Origin: Nonomuraea sp. NBC_00507
Lineage (GTDB): Bacteria > Actinomycetota > Actinomycetes > Streptosporangiales > Streptosporangiaceae
Direction of reading: 5' to 3'
NCBI RefSeq assembly: GCF_036013525.1
Contig: NZ_CP107853.1
Location: 868,001 to 932,000 of the forward strand
Length of the DNA stretch: 64,000 nt
Part shown: positions 43,641 through 52,109 of the stretch, piece by piece
Layout: each line of letters begins with the position of its first letter
How positions within the stretch are numbered: the stretch's first letter is position 1
Made by a program: the position numbers and the translations under genes
The notes under the pieces: model-generated
Told to the model about the DNA's origin: nothing
What the model saw: the letters and a program-made list of their open reading frames with translations, nothing else
The model's database searches: none

Positions 43641-44245
43641 CGCAGCGCCGCGCGCCCCTCGATGAGCGCGACGGTGGCGGCGGCCGCGCGTCGCACAGCC
43701 GTGTCCACGGCCTCGTCGCCCTGGCCGAACATCCCCAGGTGCAGCAGCCCCGCGTGCCCGTGCGCGGTGGCCGCCACGGCCACCCCGAGCGCCTCGGCCG
43801 CCGCCGGGTCCCCGTCCGCCAGCGTCATCGCCGCCGTGTGGAAGGCCTCCTTGACCGGCTGGGATGCCCGCTCCAGCTCCGGCTCGCCGATCGGGGAGAG
43901 CGCCGCGCCGAACAGCGACTCGAACAACGCGCGGTGTTTGGCGGCGAACCTGACGTACCCCCTGGCCACCGCAACGAGCCGGTCCTCGGGCGCGCTGCCG
44001 CGCTCTTCGGCGCGGACGGCCGCGACCAGCAGCTCGCCCGCCCGCACCCCGACCGCGAGCAGCAGCTCATCCCGGTCGGCGAAGTGGCGGTAGGGGGCGC
44101 TGACCGCGACGCCGAGCCGTCTGCTGGCCTCGGCGAGGGAGAACCCTTGGACCCCGTGCTCGGCGATCAGCTCCGTCGCGGTGTCGATCAGCGCGGCCCG
44201 CAGGTCGCCGTGGTGGTAGCGGTCGCGCTTGGTCGTTCGGGGCAC
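43637..44245 (-). CDS. TetR-family repressor
   Basis: A 202-residue TetR protein. The helix-turn-helix is at about 35-54 (GFSLAEASRRLGVAVSAPYRHF), and the C-terminal ligand domain is all-helical. It lies 4 bp after the aldo/keto reductase gene on the same strand, so both form one operon. The most likely target is the palindrome at 45219-45251 at the operon start, giving autorepression. The inducer is unknown. Confidence 0.9.
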   Translation of the reverse strand: MPRTTKRDRYHHGDLRAALIDTATELIAEHGVQGFSLAEASRRLGVAVSAPYRHFADRDELLLAVGVRAGELLVAAVRAEERGSAPEDRLVAVARGYVRFAAKHRALFESLFGAALSPIGEPELERASQPVKEAFHTAAMTLADGDPAAAEALGVAVAATAHGHAGLLHLGMFGQGDEAVDTAVRRAAAATVALIEGRAALR

Positions 44246-44249
44246 AGGT

Positions 44250-45218
44250 TCAGGTTAGCGACAGCTCATCCAGCCGGCGGACTTCCGCCTCGCTGAGCGT
44301 GAACGCCATCGCGCCCGCCGCCTCACTCGCCTGCCGCGGCTTGGAGGCGCCGGGTATGGCCACCACCGCGTCGCCGTACCGGGTGATCACCCAGTTCAGC
44401 GCCACCTGCGCGATGGACACGCCGTAGGACGTCCCGATCTCGCGCATGGCGTCGATGAGCGGCCGCGTCCGCGCGATCCCCTTGGCGCTCAGCTCGCGGC
44501 GCCCGAAGAACCTGCGCATCACCGGCGCCGACCTGGCCAGCGCCGGATCCTCGTGATAGCGGCCGGTGAGGATCCCGCCCTCCAGCGGCGAGTACGCGAT
44601 CAGCGTGACACCCAGCCTGCGGGCGGTGTCCAGGACGCCGTCACGCTCGATGTTCCTGTGCAGCAGGTTGATCCTGACCTGGTTCGCGGCCAGCGTGACG
44701 CCTTCGCCGGCCAGCACCCGGTGGGCGAGCGCGAGTTGGCGGGCGGAGAAGTTGCTCACCCCGACCGAGCGGATCTTCCCCGCGTTGAGCAGCTTGGCCA
44801 TGGCCTTGAGCTGGGCGGGAATGCTCGAGAGGCTGCCTGTCGGCATGTGGATCTGGTGCAGGTCGATCGGGAAGCCGCCGAGATGCGTCAGCCGGTCGCC
44901 GATGGTGCGGAGGATGCTGGTCGCGGTGCGCCCGAGCGGCGCCCATTTGGTCGCGACGGCGACCTCGCCAGGAGCGATGCCGCACTCCTTGAGCGCGGCG
45001 GCCAGCATCTCCTCGGAGTGACCCGCGCCGTACATCTCCGCCGTGTCGAACCAGTTGACGCCGCCGTCGAGTGCGGCCCGCACCACCGACGTGGCGGTCG
45101 CCTGGTCGATCGGCCTGACGATCCAGCGGGTGACGTTCCGCGTGCCGGAGAACTGCATGCAGCCCAGGCCGATGGGGGTGATCTCGATGTCCGTCCTGCC
45201 GAGTCTGCGCATCTGCAT
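44250..45218 (-). CDS. Aldo/keto reductase
   Basis: A 322-residue NADPH-dependent aldo/keto reductase. The catalytic set is D58 and Y63 in WFDTAEMYG, K91 in VATKWAPLG, and His in DLHQIHMP. The TIM-barrel cofactor end VVAIPGASKPRQ is present. ATG at 45218 (MQMRRLG) begins at the first strand; the upstream in-frame ATG would lie inside the palindrome 45219-45251. The substrate is unknown. Cotranscribed with the TetR gene. Confidence 0.88.
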   Translation of the reverse strand: MQMRRLGRTDIEITPIGLGCMQFSGTRNVTRWIVRPIDQATATSVVRAALDGGVNWFDTAEMYGAGHSEEMLAAALKECGIAPGEVAVATKWAPLGRTATSILRTIGDRLTHLGGFPIDLHQIHMPTGSLSSIPAQLKAMAKLLNAGKIRSVGVSNFSARQLALAHRVLAGEGVTLAANQVRINLLHRNIERDGVLDTARRLGVTLIAYSPLEGGILTGRYHEDPALARSAPVMRRFFGRRELSAKGIARTRPLIDAMREIGTSYGVSIAQVALNWVITRYGDAVVAIPGASKPRQASEAAGAMAFTLSEAEVRRLDELSLT

Positions 45219-45251
45219 GTGATTAGCTTTCACATTGTGAGAAGCTATCAC
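45219..45251. promoter_or_regulatory. 33-bp imperfect palindrome, likely TetR operator
   Basis: Core TCACATTGTGA (45230-45240) is a perfect palindrome around T 45235. The flanks AAGCTATCAC and AAGCTAATCAC are inverted copies with one inserted base. It ends right at the reductase start codon, so bound protein would block transcription or translation start. Confidence 0.65.
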
Positions 45252-45297
45252 ATCAGAACGTGCGAGGACAGACCCTCACGCGCGGGGGCTCCGGCGG

Positions 45298-46488
45298 CTA
45301 GTCGCACTCCTGCGTGCTGGCCGGCGTGGTGTCGTTGCGACCGGCGGAGGCGTCGGGGGCGACCTCCTCGGCCGTCAGCACGTAGCCGGTCTCCTTCTCG
45401 TTGACCGCCGCGGCGAAGATCACGCCGTAGACGCGGCCGTCCGGCGTAAGCAGGGGGCCACCCGAGTTTCCGGGCAGCACCTCACCGCGAACCACGTAGA
45501 CCTTGCGGGTGACGGTGTTCTCCCGATAGATGTCGGGGCCCTCGGCGTCGAGCCGGCCGCCGATCCTGGCCGCCACCGCCGTGAAGCCCTTGCCCTTCGG
45601 GAACCCGGCGATGATCGCGCCGTCGCCCCGGCCGCCCTCGCCGTCGAAGGCGAGCTGCGGCAGGTCGAGCCCGGGGACGTGGAGCACGGCGATGTCGCGG
45701 CGCGGGTTGTAGCGCACGACCGTGGCCGCGTGCCTGACGTTGTTGTGGTCGATGACCTGCAGGTCCCTGGTCACGCCCGCGACCACGTGCGCGTTGGTCA
45801 TGATCCGGCCAGGGGCGTAGATGAAGCCGGTGCCCTCGATGTGCTTGTTGCAGCTCTCCGCGTTGCCCTGCACCTTGACGATCGCGCGCCGGGCCCGGTT
45901 GAGCCGGTCGCCCTGAAACACGCTCTGGTCGGGCGGCGGCACGTCGATGAGCTGGCCGGCGCCGATGGCGTCGAAGACGGGCGGGAACTCCGAGCGGTCG
46001 ATGAACTTCTTGAACGGCTGCTGCCAGTTGCGTGCCGCCTGCGGGATCGCGTCGTCGACCGTGGTGAGCAGCGCGGAGTTCTTGACCTGGTCGACGAGCG
46101 GGGTGAAGGCCGTGGAGATGATCAGCGAGCCGATCAGCCAGGCGAAGACCAGCACGGACAGCGCGCTGGCGAAGGTGCCGCCGACCGCGTCGGCCATCTT
46201 CGCGGGCTCCCACGTGACGTGGCTGCGCACGACGGCGCCGATGGTCGAGGAGGCGAACTGGCCGATGGTGGCGGACAGGAACACGATCACGATGGCCAGC
46301 AACGCCTGCGGCGTGTCGCCGTCCACGACGGCCTTGGCGATGGGCGGCGCGATGAACACGCCCAGCACGGCTCCGCCTGCGAACCCCACGAAGCTCATGA
46401 CCCCGATGATGAAGCCCTGGCGGTATCCCGAGATGCCGAAGGCGACCATGAGGCCGATCAAGATGAGGTCAAGCAGATCACCGCGCAC
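45298..46488 (-). CDS. marP: MarP-like membrane serine protease (CvpA domain plus trypsin domain)
   Basis: A 396-residue protein. Four membrane helices of the CvpA/colicin V production type (about 5-125) are followed by a periplasmic chymotrypsin-fold protease. The triad is H234 in MTNAHVVAG, D265 in RRDIAVL and S342 in PGNSGGP. Cys213 and the near C-terminal Cys may correspond to the redox disulfide of the mycobacterial enzyme. Rv3671c (MarP) gives acid and oxidative-stress resistance in M. tuberculosis and sits in the same gene order. It is expressed from ATG 46488. Confidence 0.92.
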   Translation of the reverse strand: MRGDLLDLILIGLMVAFGISGYRQGFIIGVMSFVGFAGGAVLGVFIAPPIAKAVVDGDTPQALLAIVIVFLSATIGQFASSTIGAVVRSHVTWEPAKMADAVGGTFASALSVLVFAWLIGSLIISTAFTPLVDQVKNSALLTTVDDAIPQAARNWQQPFKKFIDRSEFPPVFDAIGAGQLIDVPPPDQSVFQGDRLNRARRAIVKVQGNAESCNKHIEGTGFIYAPGRIMTNAHVVAGVTRDLQVIDHNNVRHAATVVRYNPRRDIAVLHVPGLDLPQLAFDGEGGRGDGAIIAGFPKGKGFTAVAARIGGRLDAEGPDIYRENTVTRKVYVVRGEVLPGNSGGPLLTPDGRVYGVIFAAAVNEKETGYVLTAEEVAPDASAGRNDTTPASTQECD

Positions 46489-46568
46489 GCTTCAAAGGTA
46501 GCCAGCGATACGGTCAAGCGTGCAAGTCTTCGGCCAGGACGGCGTCACCCCTGGCTACCTTGAGCGGT

Positions 46569-47081
46569 ATGCCGCCGGCCGAGGGAACAGTGCGCGATCT
46601 GATCGACGCAGCTCTACGGGACAGCGATCCCGACGGCCCGCTGCGCTGGCACGTCATCTCCGTGCTGCGTCAGCGCGGCGACCTGGAGTCGTTCATCGAG
46701 GCGCGACGGTTGTGCGCCGCGGAGACCGTGCCCGAGCGGCTGCTCGGGGTGGACATCATGGGGATGTTGCGGCCGTTCGCGGACCGTACGCTGCCGGTGC
46801 TGCGCTTCCTGGCCGCCAGCGAGGACGACGCCATGGTCCTCTACTCGGTGCTGATCGCGTTCGGCCACCTGGGCGACCCGCGCTCGCTGCCGTCCGTGAT
46901 CGACCTGGCCGGCCACGACGACGCGAGGGTCAGGTACGGCGCCGCGTACGCGCTGCACCACGTGCTCGGCGACCCGCCGGACCCGGCGGGCCTGGACGCG
47001 CTGCGCATGCTGGCCGGCGACAGCGATGCCGACGTGGCCGGCTGGGCCTCACTGGGCGTGGCGCTCCGCTCAGCGCGCTAG
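46569..47081 (+). CDS. HEAT-repeat protein
   Basis: A 170-residue alpha-solenoid with about four helical repeats, including LYSVLIAFGHLGDPRSLPSVIDLAGHDDARVRYGAAYALHHVLGD (given here as the region around 95-140). It is probably a protein-binding scaffold. ATG at 46569 lacks a clear ribosome-binding site. It overlaps the convergent Nudix gene by 12 bases. Partner unknown. Confidence 0.8.
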   Translation: MPPAEGTVRDLIDAALRDSDPDGPLRWHVISVLRQRGDLESFIEARRLCAAETVPERLLGVDIMGMLRPFADRTLPVLRFLAASEDDAMVLYSVLIAFGHLGDPRSLPSVIDLAGHDDARVRYGAAYALHHVLGDPPDPAGLDALRMLAGDSDADVAGWASLGVALRSAR

Positions 47082-47711
47082 GCGGACCACCTCAGGAGGC
47101 AGCTCCTCGATCCGCGAGGAGTCCCACGGCCGTTCGAGCCCCGCCTCGCGCAGCACCGAGTCCAGGACCATCGCCGTGAACCCCCACACCAGCATGCCCC
47201 GCACGCGAAACGCCGGCCCCGCCATGCCGCTGGGGTGTCGCAACATGATCCGGTTGTCCGGGTCGACCAGCTCCGCGATCGGTACCCGCTCCACGGACTC
47301 GACCTCGTCGGGCGAGGCCGCGTGCACCGCCGACGGCTCGCGCCACCACCCGATCACCGGCGTGACCCGGTTGTCGCTGTAGGTGAGATAGAGCTCCGAC
47401 AACGCGCACAGCACCTCGACCCCGCTCCGGTCGAGCCCGGTCTCCTCCTCAGCCTCGCGTAGCGCCGCTTCGATCGGGCCGCCGTCCTCGGGGTCCACGC
47501 CGCCGCCTGGAAAGGCGGGCTGGCCCGCGTGCCTGCGGCCGCGCGTGCTGCGCTGAATGAGGAGCACGTCGGGGCCGAGCGGCCCTTCACCGAACAACAT
47601 CAGCACCGCCGCGGCCCGCCCGCGCCCGTCGGGTGGCCGCAGGTATCGGGGGACTCGGGTCTGCTGCGCTTGCGCCGCCAGCCTGTCGAGCCAGTCGGGG
47701 ACTTGGGTCAC
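47070..47711 (-). CDS. Nudix hydrolase, CoA pyrophosphatase type
   Basis: A 213-residue Nudix protein. The segment LLIQRSTRGRRHAGQPAFPGG is the extra signature of CoA pyrophosphatases (NudL/YeaB), followed by the Nudix box with REAEEETG. Expected reaction: CoA to 3',5'-ADP and 4'-phosphopantetheine. Counterpart of Rv3672c. It is 42 bp downstream of nth on the same strand. Confidence 0.9.
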   Translation of the reverse strand: MTQVPDWLDRLAAQAQQTRVPRYLRPPDGRGRAAAVLMLFGEGPLGPDVLLIQRSTRGRRHAGQPAFPGGGVDPEDGGPIEAALREAEEETGLDRSGVEVLCALSELYLTYSDNRVTPVIGWWREPSAVHAASPDEVESVERVPIAELVDPDNRIMLRHPSGMAGPAFRVRGMLVWGFTAMVLDSVLREAGLERPWDSSRIEELPPEVVRLAR

Positions 47712-47753
47712 GCATCCTCCAACACGCCGGGACTCCGGTGACTTCCCCGCCGG

Positions 47754-48476
47754 TCAGGAGAAGGGGCCGGGTCTGACGAGCTTCTGGGCCTCGGCGGCCG
47801 AGGTGGGGCCGGTGCCGTACGCGGGGCAGAGCGCGGTCAGCGGGCAGACGCCGCAGGCCGGGCGCCGGGCGTGGCAGATGCGGCGGCCGTGCCAGATCAC
47901 CCGGTGCGAGAAGATCGTCCACTCGCGCCTGGGCAGCAGCTCGGCCACGACGTGCTCGATCTTGACCGGGTCGGTCTCCTCCGTCCAGCCGAAGCGGCGC
48001 ACCAAGCGCTGGAAATGGGTGTCGACGGTGAGTCCCGGCACCCCGAACGCGTTGCCCAGCACCACGTTGGCCGTCTTGCGGCCCACTCCGGGCAGCTTGA
48101 CCAGGTCCTTCAGCTTGCCCGGCACCTCGCCGCCGTGCCGCTCGCAGATCGCCTGCGCCATGCCGATGATGCTGTTGGTCTTCGCGCGGAAGAACCCGGT
48201 CGAGCGGATGATCTCCTCCACGTCGGTCCGGTCCGCGGCGGCGTAGTCCTCGGCCGTCGAATACTTCGCGAAGAGAATGGGGGTCACCATGTTGACCCGC
48301 TTGTCCGTGCACTGCGCGGAGAGGATGGTCGCGACCAGCAGCTCGAGCGGGTTGCGGAAGTCGAGCTCGCAGTGGGCGTCCGGGTAGGTCTCCGCGAGGA
48401 TGCGGTTCATCTTGCGCGCCCGCCGCACCAGTGCCAGCTGGGTCTCCGGCTTGCGCCCCGCCGCGTTCGTCGCCAT
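47754..48476 (-). CDS. nth: Endonuclease III
   Basis: A 240-residue base-excision repair DNA glycosylase/AP lyase. The helix-hairpin-helix [18 protein letters not shown] is followed by the catalytic Asp in VDTHFQRL, and Lys lies in the helix starting [10 protein letters not shown]. The 4Fe-4S ligands are in [20 protein letters not shown] at 48476 is chosen by homology; upstream residues are not family sequence. Orthologue of Rv3674c. Confidence 0.95.
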   Translation of the reverse strand: MATNAAGRKPETQLALVRRARKMNRILAETYPDAHCELDFRNPLELLVATILSAQCTDKRVNMVTPILFAKYSTAEDYAAADRTDVEEIIRSTGFFRAKTNSIIGMAQAICERHGGEVPGKLKDLVKLPGVGRKTANVVLGNAFGVPGLTVDTHFQRLVRRFGWTEETDPVKIEHVVAELLPRREWTIFSHRVIWHGRRICHARRPACGVCPLTALCPAYGTGPTSAAEAQKLVRPGPFS

Positions 48477-48555
48477 GCCGCAAGGGTAGCCACAAAGGAT
48501 TGAACCCTGGACCGCCTCGACCGCGTACAACCTGGCGACACGGGAGGCGGTGGCC

Positions 48556-48993
48556 ATGAGCGGTCAGGGCGCGGCGCTTGCGGACTTCGTCCGGCACTCG
48601 GGGCCGTTGCGTGGGCAGGCGCTGCAGCGCCTCGCCATCGCCTGCGCAGCCACCCTGGCCAGGCTGCACGCGAGCGGCATGTCCGGGCTGCGGCTCAGCC
48701 CGGAGAGCGTGGCGCTCGGCACGCGGGGCCAGGTGCTCATCGGCTGGCATCCCAAGGCTGGAGGCTCGACGGCCGAGGACATACAAGCCTGGGCCGATCT
48801 CGTGGTGTTCGCGGCGACCGGTGTCCAGGACGGCGATCGCGCGGTCCTGCCTCCCGCGCTGCGCATCGCGGTGGAGCAATGCCGCCAATCGGACGCAGCG
48901 GCTCGCCCGAGGGCCGTGGACCTGCTGCGCGTCCTCCTCGGCCATACCGTGGCGACGGCCGTGGCCTCTGTCGACGACCTGCTCGCCTCTTGA
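48556..48993 (+). CDS. Kinase-fold fragment-like protein
   Basis: A 145-residue protein that resembles only the middle and C-lobe of Hanks-type kinases. [24 protein letters not shown] aligns with the alpha-E helix and catalytic loop, and [19 protein letters not shown] with the alpha-F helix. No ATP glycine loop, no Lys, and no HRD or DFG motif are present, so it is a pseudokinase core. ATG at 48556 follows GGGAGG by 8 bases. It lies just before crp; role unknown. Confidence 0.72.
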   Translation: MSGQGAALADFVRHSGPLRGQALQRLAIACAATLARLHASGMSGLRLSPESVALGTRGQVLIGWHPKAGGSTAEDIQAWADLVVFAATGVQDGDRAVLPPALRIAVEQCRQSDAAARPRAVDLLRVLLGHTVATAVASVDDLLAS

Positions 48994-49085
48994 TCCAGGA
49001 CTTCCGGTACTTTTCCCCTGGATAAGGCTCATCGTTACGAACCAGAACACTCCGGGATTCCCATAACCTGTGTGTGCTGCTCGGA

Positions 49086-49099
49086 GTGGGGTGAGTCAC
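49086..49099 (+). promoter_or_regulatory. Candidate Crp binding site upstream of crp
   Basis: GTGGGGTGAGTCAC fits the GTG-N6-GNCAC pattern reported for S. coelicolor Crp, as I recall it. It is 22 bp before the start codon, a position that would suit autorepression. Confidence 0.5.
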
Positions 49100-49120
49100 A
49101 ATGGCAGCAGAGGAGGCAGA

Positions 49121-49801
49121 GTGAACACCGAAGATGTGCTGGGCAAGGCCCCCCTGTTCGCCGCGCTGGACCGCGAGAGCGCCGCGGCGCTGCGCACGAG
49201 CATCACCGAGGTCCAGCTGTCCAAGGGACAGACGCTCTTCCACGAGAACGAGACCGGTGACCGGCTCTACGTCGTGCTGGAAGGCAAGATCAAGCTTTCC
49301 CGCACCTCGCCCGACGGCAGGGAAAACCTGTTGAGCGTGCTGGGGCCGAGCGAGATGTTCGGCGAGTTGTCCCTGTTCGACCCGCGGCCGCGCACGGCCA
49401 CGGCGACGGCGCTGACCGAGGTGCGGCTGGCGGGCCTCGGCCATGACGACTTGCGCCCGTGGTTGACCGGCCGTCCCGAGGTGGCGCTGCATCTGCTGCG
49501 CGCGCTCGCGCAGCGGTTGCGCCGTACCAACGACGTGCTGGCCGACCTGGTCTTCACCGACGTGCCGGGACGCGTGGCCAAGCAGCTGCTCGACCTGGCC
49601 GAGCGGTTCGGCACCAAGACCGAGGACGGCCTGCGGGTGCACCACGACCTCACGCAGGAGGAGCTGGCCCAGCTTGTCGGCGCCTCCCGCGAGACGGTCA
49701 ACAAGGCGCTGGCCGACTTCGCCGGGCGTGGCTGGCTGCGGATCGAGGCCAAGGCCGTGGTCATTCTCGACATGGATCGGCTCTACAACCGTTCCAGGTA
49801 G
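49121..49801 (+). CDS. crp: Crp-family cAMP receptor protein
   Basis: A 226-residue Crp/Fnr regulator. The cyclic-nucleotide domain (about 10-120) holds the phosphate-binding cassette region EMFGELSLFDPRPRTATA, with Glu, Arg and Thr as in cAMP binders. The C-terminal winged helix is at 150-215 (LTQEELAQLVGASRETVNKAL). GTG at 49121 directly follows AGGAGGCAGA. Orthologue of Rv3676 and SCO3571, which controls growth and secondary metabolism genes. It converges on the MBL gene with a 19-bp overlap. Confidence 0.95.
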   Translation: MNTEDVLGKAPLFAALDRESAAALRTSITEVQLSKGQTLFHENETGDRLYVVLEGKIKLSRTSPDGRENLLSVLGPSEMFGELSLFDPRPRTATATALTEVRLAGLGHDDLRPWLTGRPEVALHLLRALAQRLRRTNDVLADLVFTDVPGRVAKQLLDLAERFGTKTEDGLRVHHDLTQEELAQLVGASRETVNKALADFAGRGWLRIEAKAVVILDMDRLYNRSR

Positions 49802-50574
49802 TCCAGCTGGGCTTTCACCGACATCTCGGCGGCCGCCCACAGCGACTTGTCGACGTCGGCGTAGACGATGCGGACGATCTCGCGCGGCGTGCGCGCGCCC
49901 TGTGCCTGCGCCGCCCTGATCTGGTCGAGCCGCTGACGCCTGTGCGCGATATAGCCGTCCAGCGCCCCGATCGGGTCCGGCAGCACGGGCCCGTGCCCGG
50001 GCAGCAGCGCCCGCGCCTCCAGGCCCTCCGCCGCCGCCCTGAGCCGGTCAAGGCTGCGTAGATAGTCGGCCAGGCCGCCGTCCGGGGCGATGATCGTGGT
50101 GCCCCGGCCGAGCACCGTGTCGCCGGTCAGCATCGCCCCATCGGCGGGCAGCCAGAAGCACAGCGAGTCGAACGAGTGGCCCGGGGTGCCGTACACGTGG
50201 ACCTCCAAGCCGGCCACGGTCACCACATCGCCGTCGGCGAGCCCCTCGTCGCCGAGCCGGTGACGCGGGTCCAGGGCGCGTACGGGCGCGTGCGTCATCG
50301 CGGCGAAGGACTTGGCGCCGCCGCTGTGATCGATGTGTCCGTGGGTCAGCAGGATCTGGGTGACGCGGCGGCCGGCCAGGTGGTCGTGTACGCGGCGCAG
50401 GTGCCGGTCATCGTCCGGCCCCGGGTCGACGACGATCACCTCCTCGCCCGCGCCGATCACCCACGTGTTGGTGCCGTCGAGCGTCATGATCGACGGGTTG
50501 GGGGCGAGCAGGTTTTCGGCGTGCTCCGTACGCGAGCCGTCAGGCGTGTCGATCGGGATGTGCAAACCACTCAT
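49783..50574 (-). CDS. Metallo-beta-lactamase fold hydrolase
   Basis: A 263-residue MBL-fold protein of the LACTB2-like type. The zinc motif is H78-x-H80-x-D82-H83 (LTHGHIDHSGG), with further ligands in TPGHSFDS, LTGDTVLG and LPGHGP. A C-terminal winged-helix segment (about 200-260) is present. The substrate is unknown; related proteins are nucleases or thioesterases. ATG at 50574 overlaps the Nudix stop (ATGA). Counterpart of Rv3677c. Confidence 0.9.
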   Translation of the reverse strand: MSGLHIPIDTPDGSRTEHAENLLAPNPSIMTLDGTNTWVIGAGEEVIVVDPGPDDDRHLRRVHDHLAGRRVTQILLTHGHIDHSGGAKSFAAMTHAPVRALDPRHRLGDEGLADGDVVTVAGLEVHVYGTPGHSFDSLCFWLPADGAMLTGDTVLGRGTTIIAPDGGLADYLRSLDRLRAAAEGLEARALLPGHGPVLPDPIGALDGYIAHRRQRLDQIRAAQAQGARTPREIVRIVYADVDKSLWAAAEMSVKAQLDYLERL

Positions 50575-51374
50575 GTCATCACCAGCCGCATCTCGCCCTC
50601 GATCTCCACGGCCCTGGGCATGATGGTCACGATCTCCCGGTGCGCGGCCAGGACCTCGGCCACGCTGTCGTACGCCGACAGCTCGGTCAGCGTGTGATAC
50701 GTCGGCGGCATCAGAAAGATCTCCCTCCGGTGCGCCAGCTCGATCGCCTCGGCCGGACGCCGCCACGCGACCTGGTCGGCCTCGCCGCCGACGTCACGGG
50801 TGCGCTGGCCCTCGGGCAGCACGGCGACGAAGAAGCGGGTGTCGAAGCGCCGCTGCTCGATCTCCGGCGTGATCCAGTGCGCCCACGGCTTGAGCAGGTC
50901 CGACCGGAGCACCAGGCCACGCCTGGCCAGGAAGTCGGCGAAGGCCAGGCTCCGGTCGATCAGCGCCAGCCGGTCGGCCTCCCAGTCGTCCCCCGTCGTG
51001 TCCGCCACCACGGAGCCGGGTCCCGGACCGGCCAGCAACACGCCGGACTCCTCGAACGTCTCGCGCACGGCCGCGCACACCAGGCCGCGGGCGACCTGCT
51101 CGCTCGCGTGGAACACCGCGCCCCACTCCGCCGGCGACGGCCCGGCCCAGGCCACGGCCTGGTCGGTGTCGCGGCCGTCGACCGAACCGCCGGGGAAGAC
51201 GTACGCACCCGCCGCGAAGGCCATGGTGGACTTCCGTCGCAACAGGTAGACCTCGGGCCCCTCCCGGAGGATCACCACCGTCGCGGCGTCCCGGGTGGGC
51301 ACCGGCTCGACCCGTCCGGCGAGAACGTCCCTGGCCCGCGCGGCGAGCTCGACTGGAAGCGGAAATCCGGTCAC
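50571..51374 (-). CDS. Nudix hydrolase with long insertion
   Basis: A 267-residue NUDT19-like Nudix protein. The Nudix box is split: FPGGSVDGRD near residue 60 and AAVRETFEESGVLL near 105, with an insertion of about 35 residues between them, as in NUDT19 (a CoA diphosphatase). The arrangement makes CoA or acyl-CoA a likely substrate, by family. It is translationally coupled to the MBL hydrolase. GTG/ATG start at 51374 with AGGAGGTCATGT-like site upstream. Confidence 0.87.
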   Translation of the reverse strand: MTGFPLPVELAARARDVLAGRVEPVPTRDAATVVILREGPEVYLLRRKSTMAFAAGAYVFPGGSVDGRDTDQAVAWAGPSPAEWGAVFHASEQVARGLVCAAVRETFEESGVLLAGPGPGSVVADTTGDDWEADRLALIDRSLAFADFLARRGLVLRSDLLKPWAHWITPEIEQRRFDTRFFVAVLPEGQRTRDVGGEADQVAWRRPAEAIELAHRREIFLMPPTYHTLTELSAYDSVAEVLAAHREIVTIMPRAVEIEGEMRLVMT

Positions 51375-51421
51375 ATGACCTCCTTCTAGAACATCACTCG
51401 GTCATGGTGACATATCCCCGC

Positions 51422-51880
51422 TCAGGCGACTTCGGCGATCACCTCCACCTCGACGGGCACGTCCAGCGGGAGCGCGGCCACGCCGACGGCGCTGCGCGCG
51501 TGCTTGCCCGCCTCCCCGAACACCTCGGCGAACAGCTCACTCGCGCCATTGCCGACCTTCGGCTGCTCGGTGAAGGCCGGGTCGCTGGCCACGAACACCA
51601 CGACCTTGACGATGCGCTTGACGCGCCCCAGATCGCCGACCTCCGACTTGAGCGCGGCCAGGACGTTGAGCCCGCAGATGCGGGCCATCTCGGCGCCTTC
51701 CTCGGTGGTCAGCTCCGCGCCCAGCTTGCCGGTCCTGGCGGGCTTGCCGTCGACCAGCGGCACCTGACCGGAGGTGTAGACGAGGTCTCCCGTGCGTACG
51801 GCCGGCACGTAGGCCGCCACCGGCTTGGGGACCTCGGGCAGCGTCAGGCCGAGCGCCTCGAGGCGCTCCTCGGGCGTCAC
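51422..51880 (-). CDS. RidA-family protein
   Basis: A 152-residue member of the RidA/YjgF/Rid family (TSGQVPLVDGKPARTGKLGAEL, and a C-terminal PVEVEVIAEV strand). Canonical RidA deaminates reactive enamine/imine intermediates with an Arg near residue 105; here that region is GKHARSAVGVAAL and carries Arg. GTG at 51880 overlaps the DUF4177 stop. Counterpart of Rv3678c. Confidence 0.88.
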   Translation of the reverse strand: MTPEERLEALGLTLPEVPKPVAAYVPAVRTGDLVYTSGQVPLVDGKPARTGKLGAELTTEEGAEMARICGLNVLAALKSEVGDLGRVKRIVKVVVFVASDPAFTEQPKVGNGASELFAEVFGEAGKHARSAVGVAALPLDVPVEVEVIAEVA

Positions 51881-52032
51881 TGCTTCTCCCGCTTGAAGTA
51901 GGCGACCAGCTGCTCGGGCGTGGCGCCCTGCAGGATCTGGACCAGCTCCCAGCCGTCCGATCCGAAGTTGTCGAGAATCATCTTCGTGTTGTGGATCAGC
52001 ACGGGGGCTGTGAGGTACTCCCATTTCTTCAT
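51877..52032 (-). CDS. DUF4177 microprotein
   Basis: A 51-residue protein from ATG 52032 to TGA 51877: MKKWEYLTAPVLIHNTK, then FGSDGWELVQI and YFKREKQ. The WEY-xxx-GWELV pattern is typical of DUF4177 and is often conserved beside RidA in actinobacteria. It overlaps the RidA start (GTGA), so it is translationally coupled. A GTG at 52041 is an alternative start. Function unknown. Confidence 0.88.
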   Translation of the reverse strand: MKKWEYLTAPVLIHNTKMILDNFGSDGWELVQILQGATPEQLVAYFKREKQ

Positions 52033-52109
52033 GACGGTCACATTAGTGTGAGCAATCTCAAAGGGTGGTCACCGGCATTCGACAAGTGACCGTTCGGTAG
52101 CCTCGAAAC

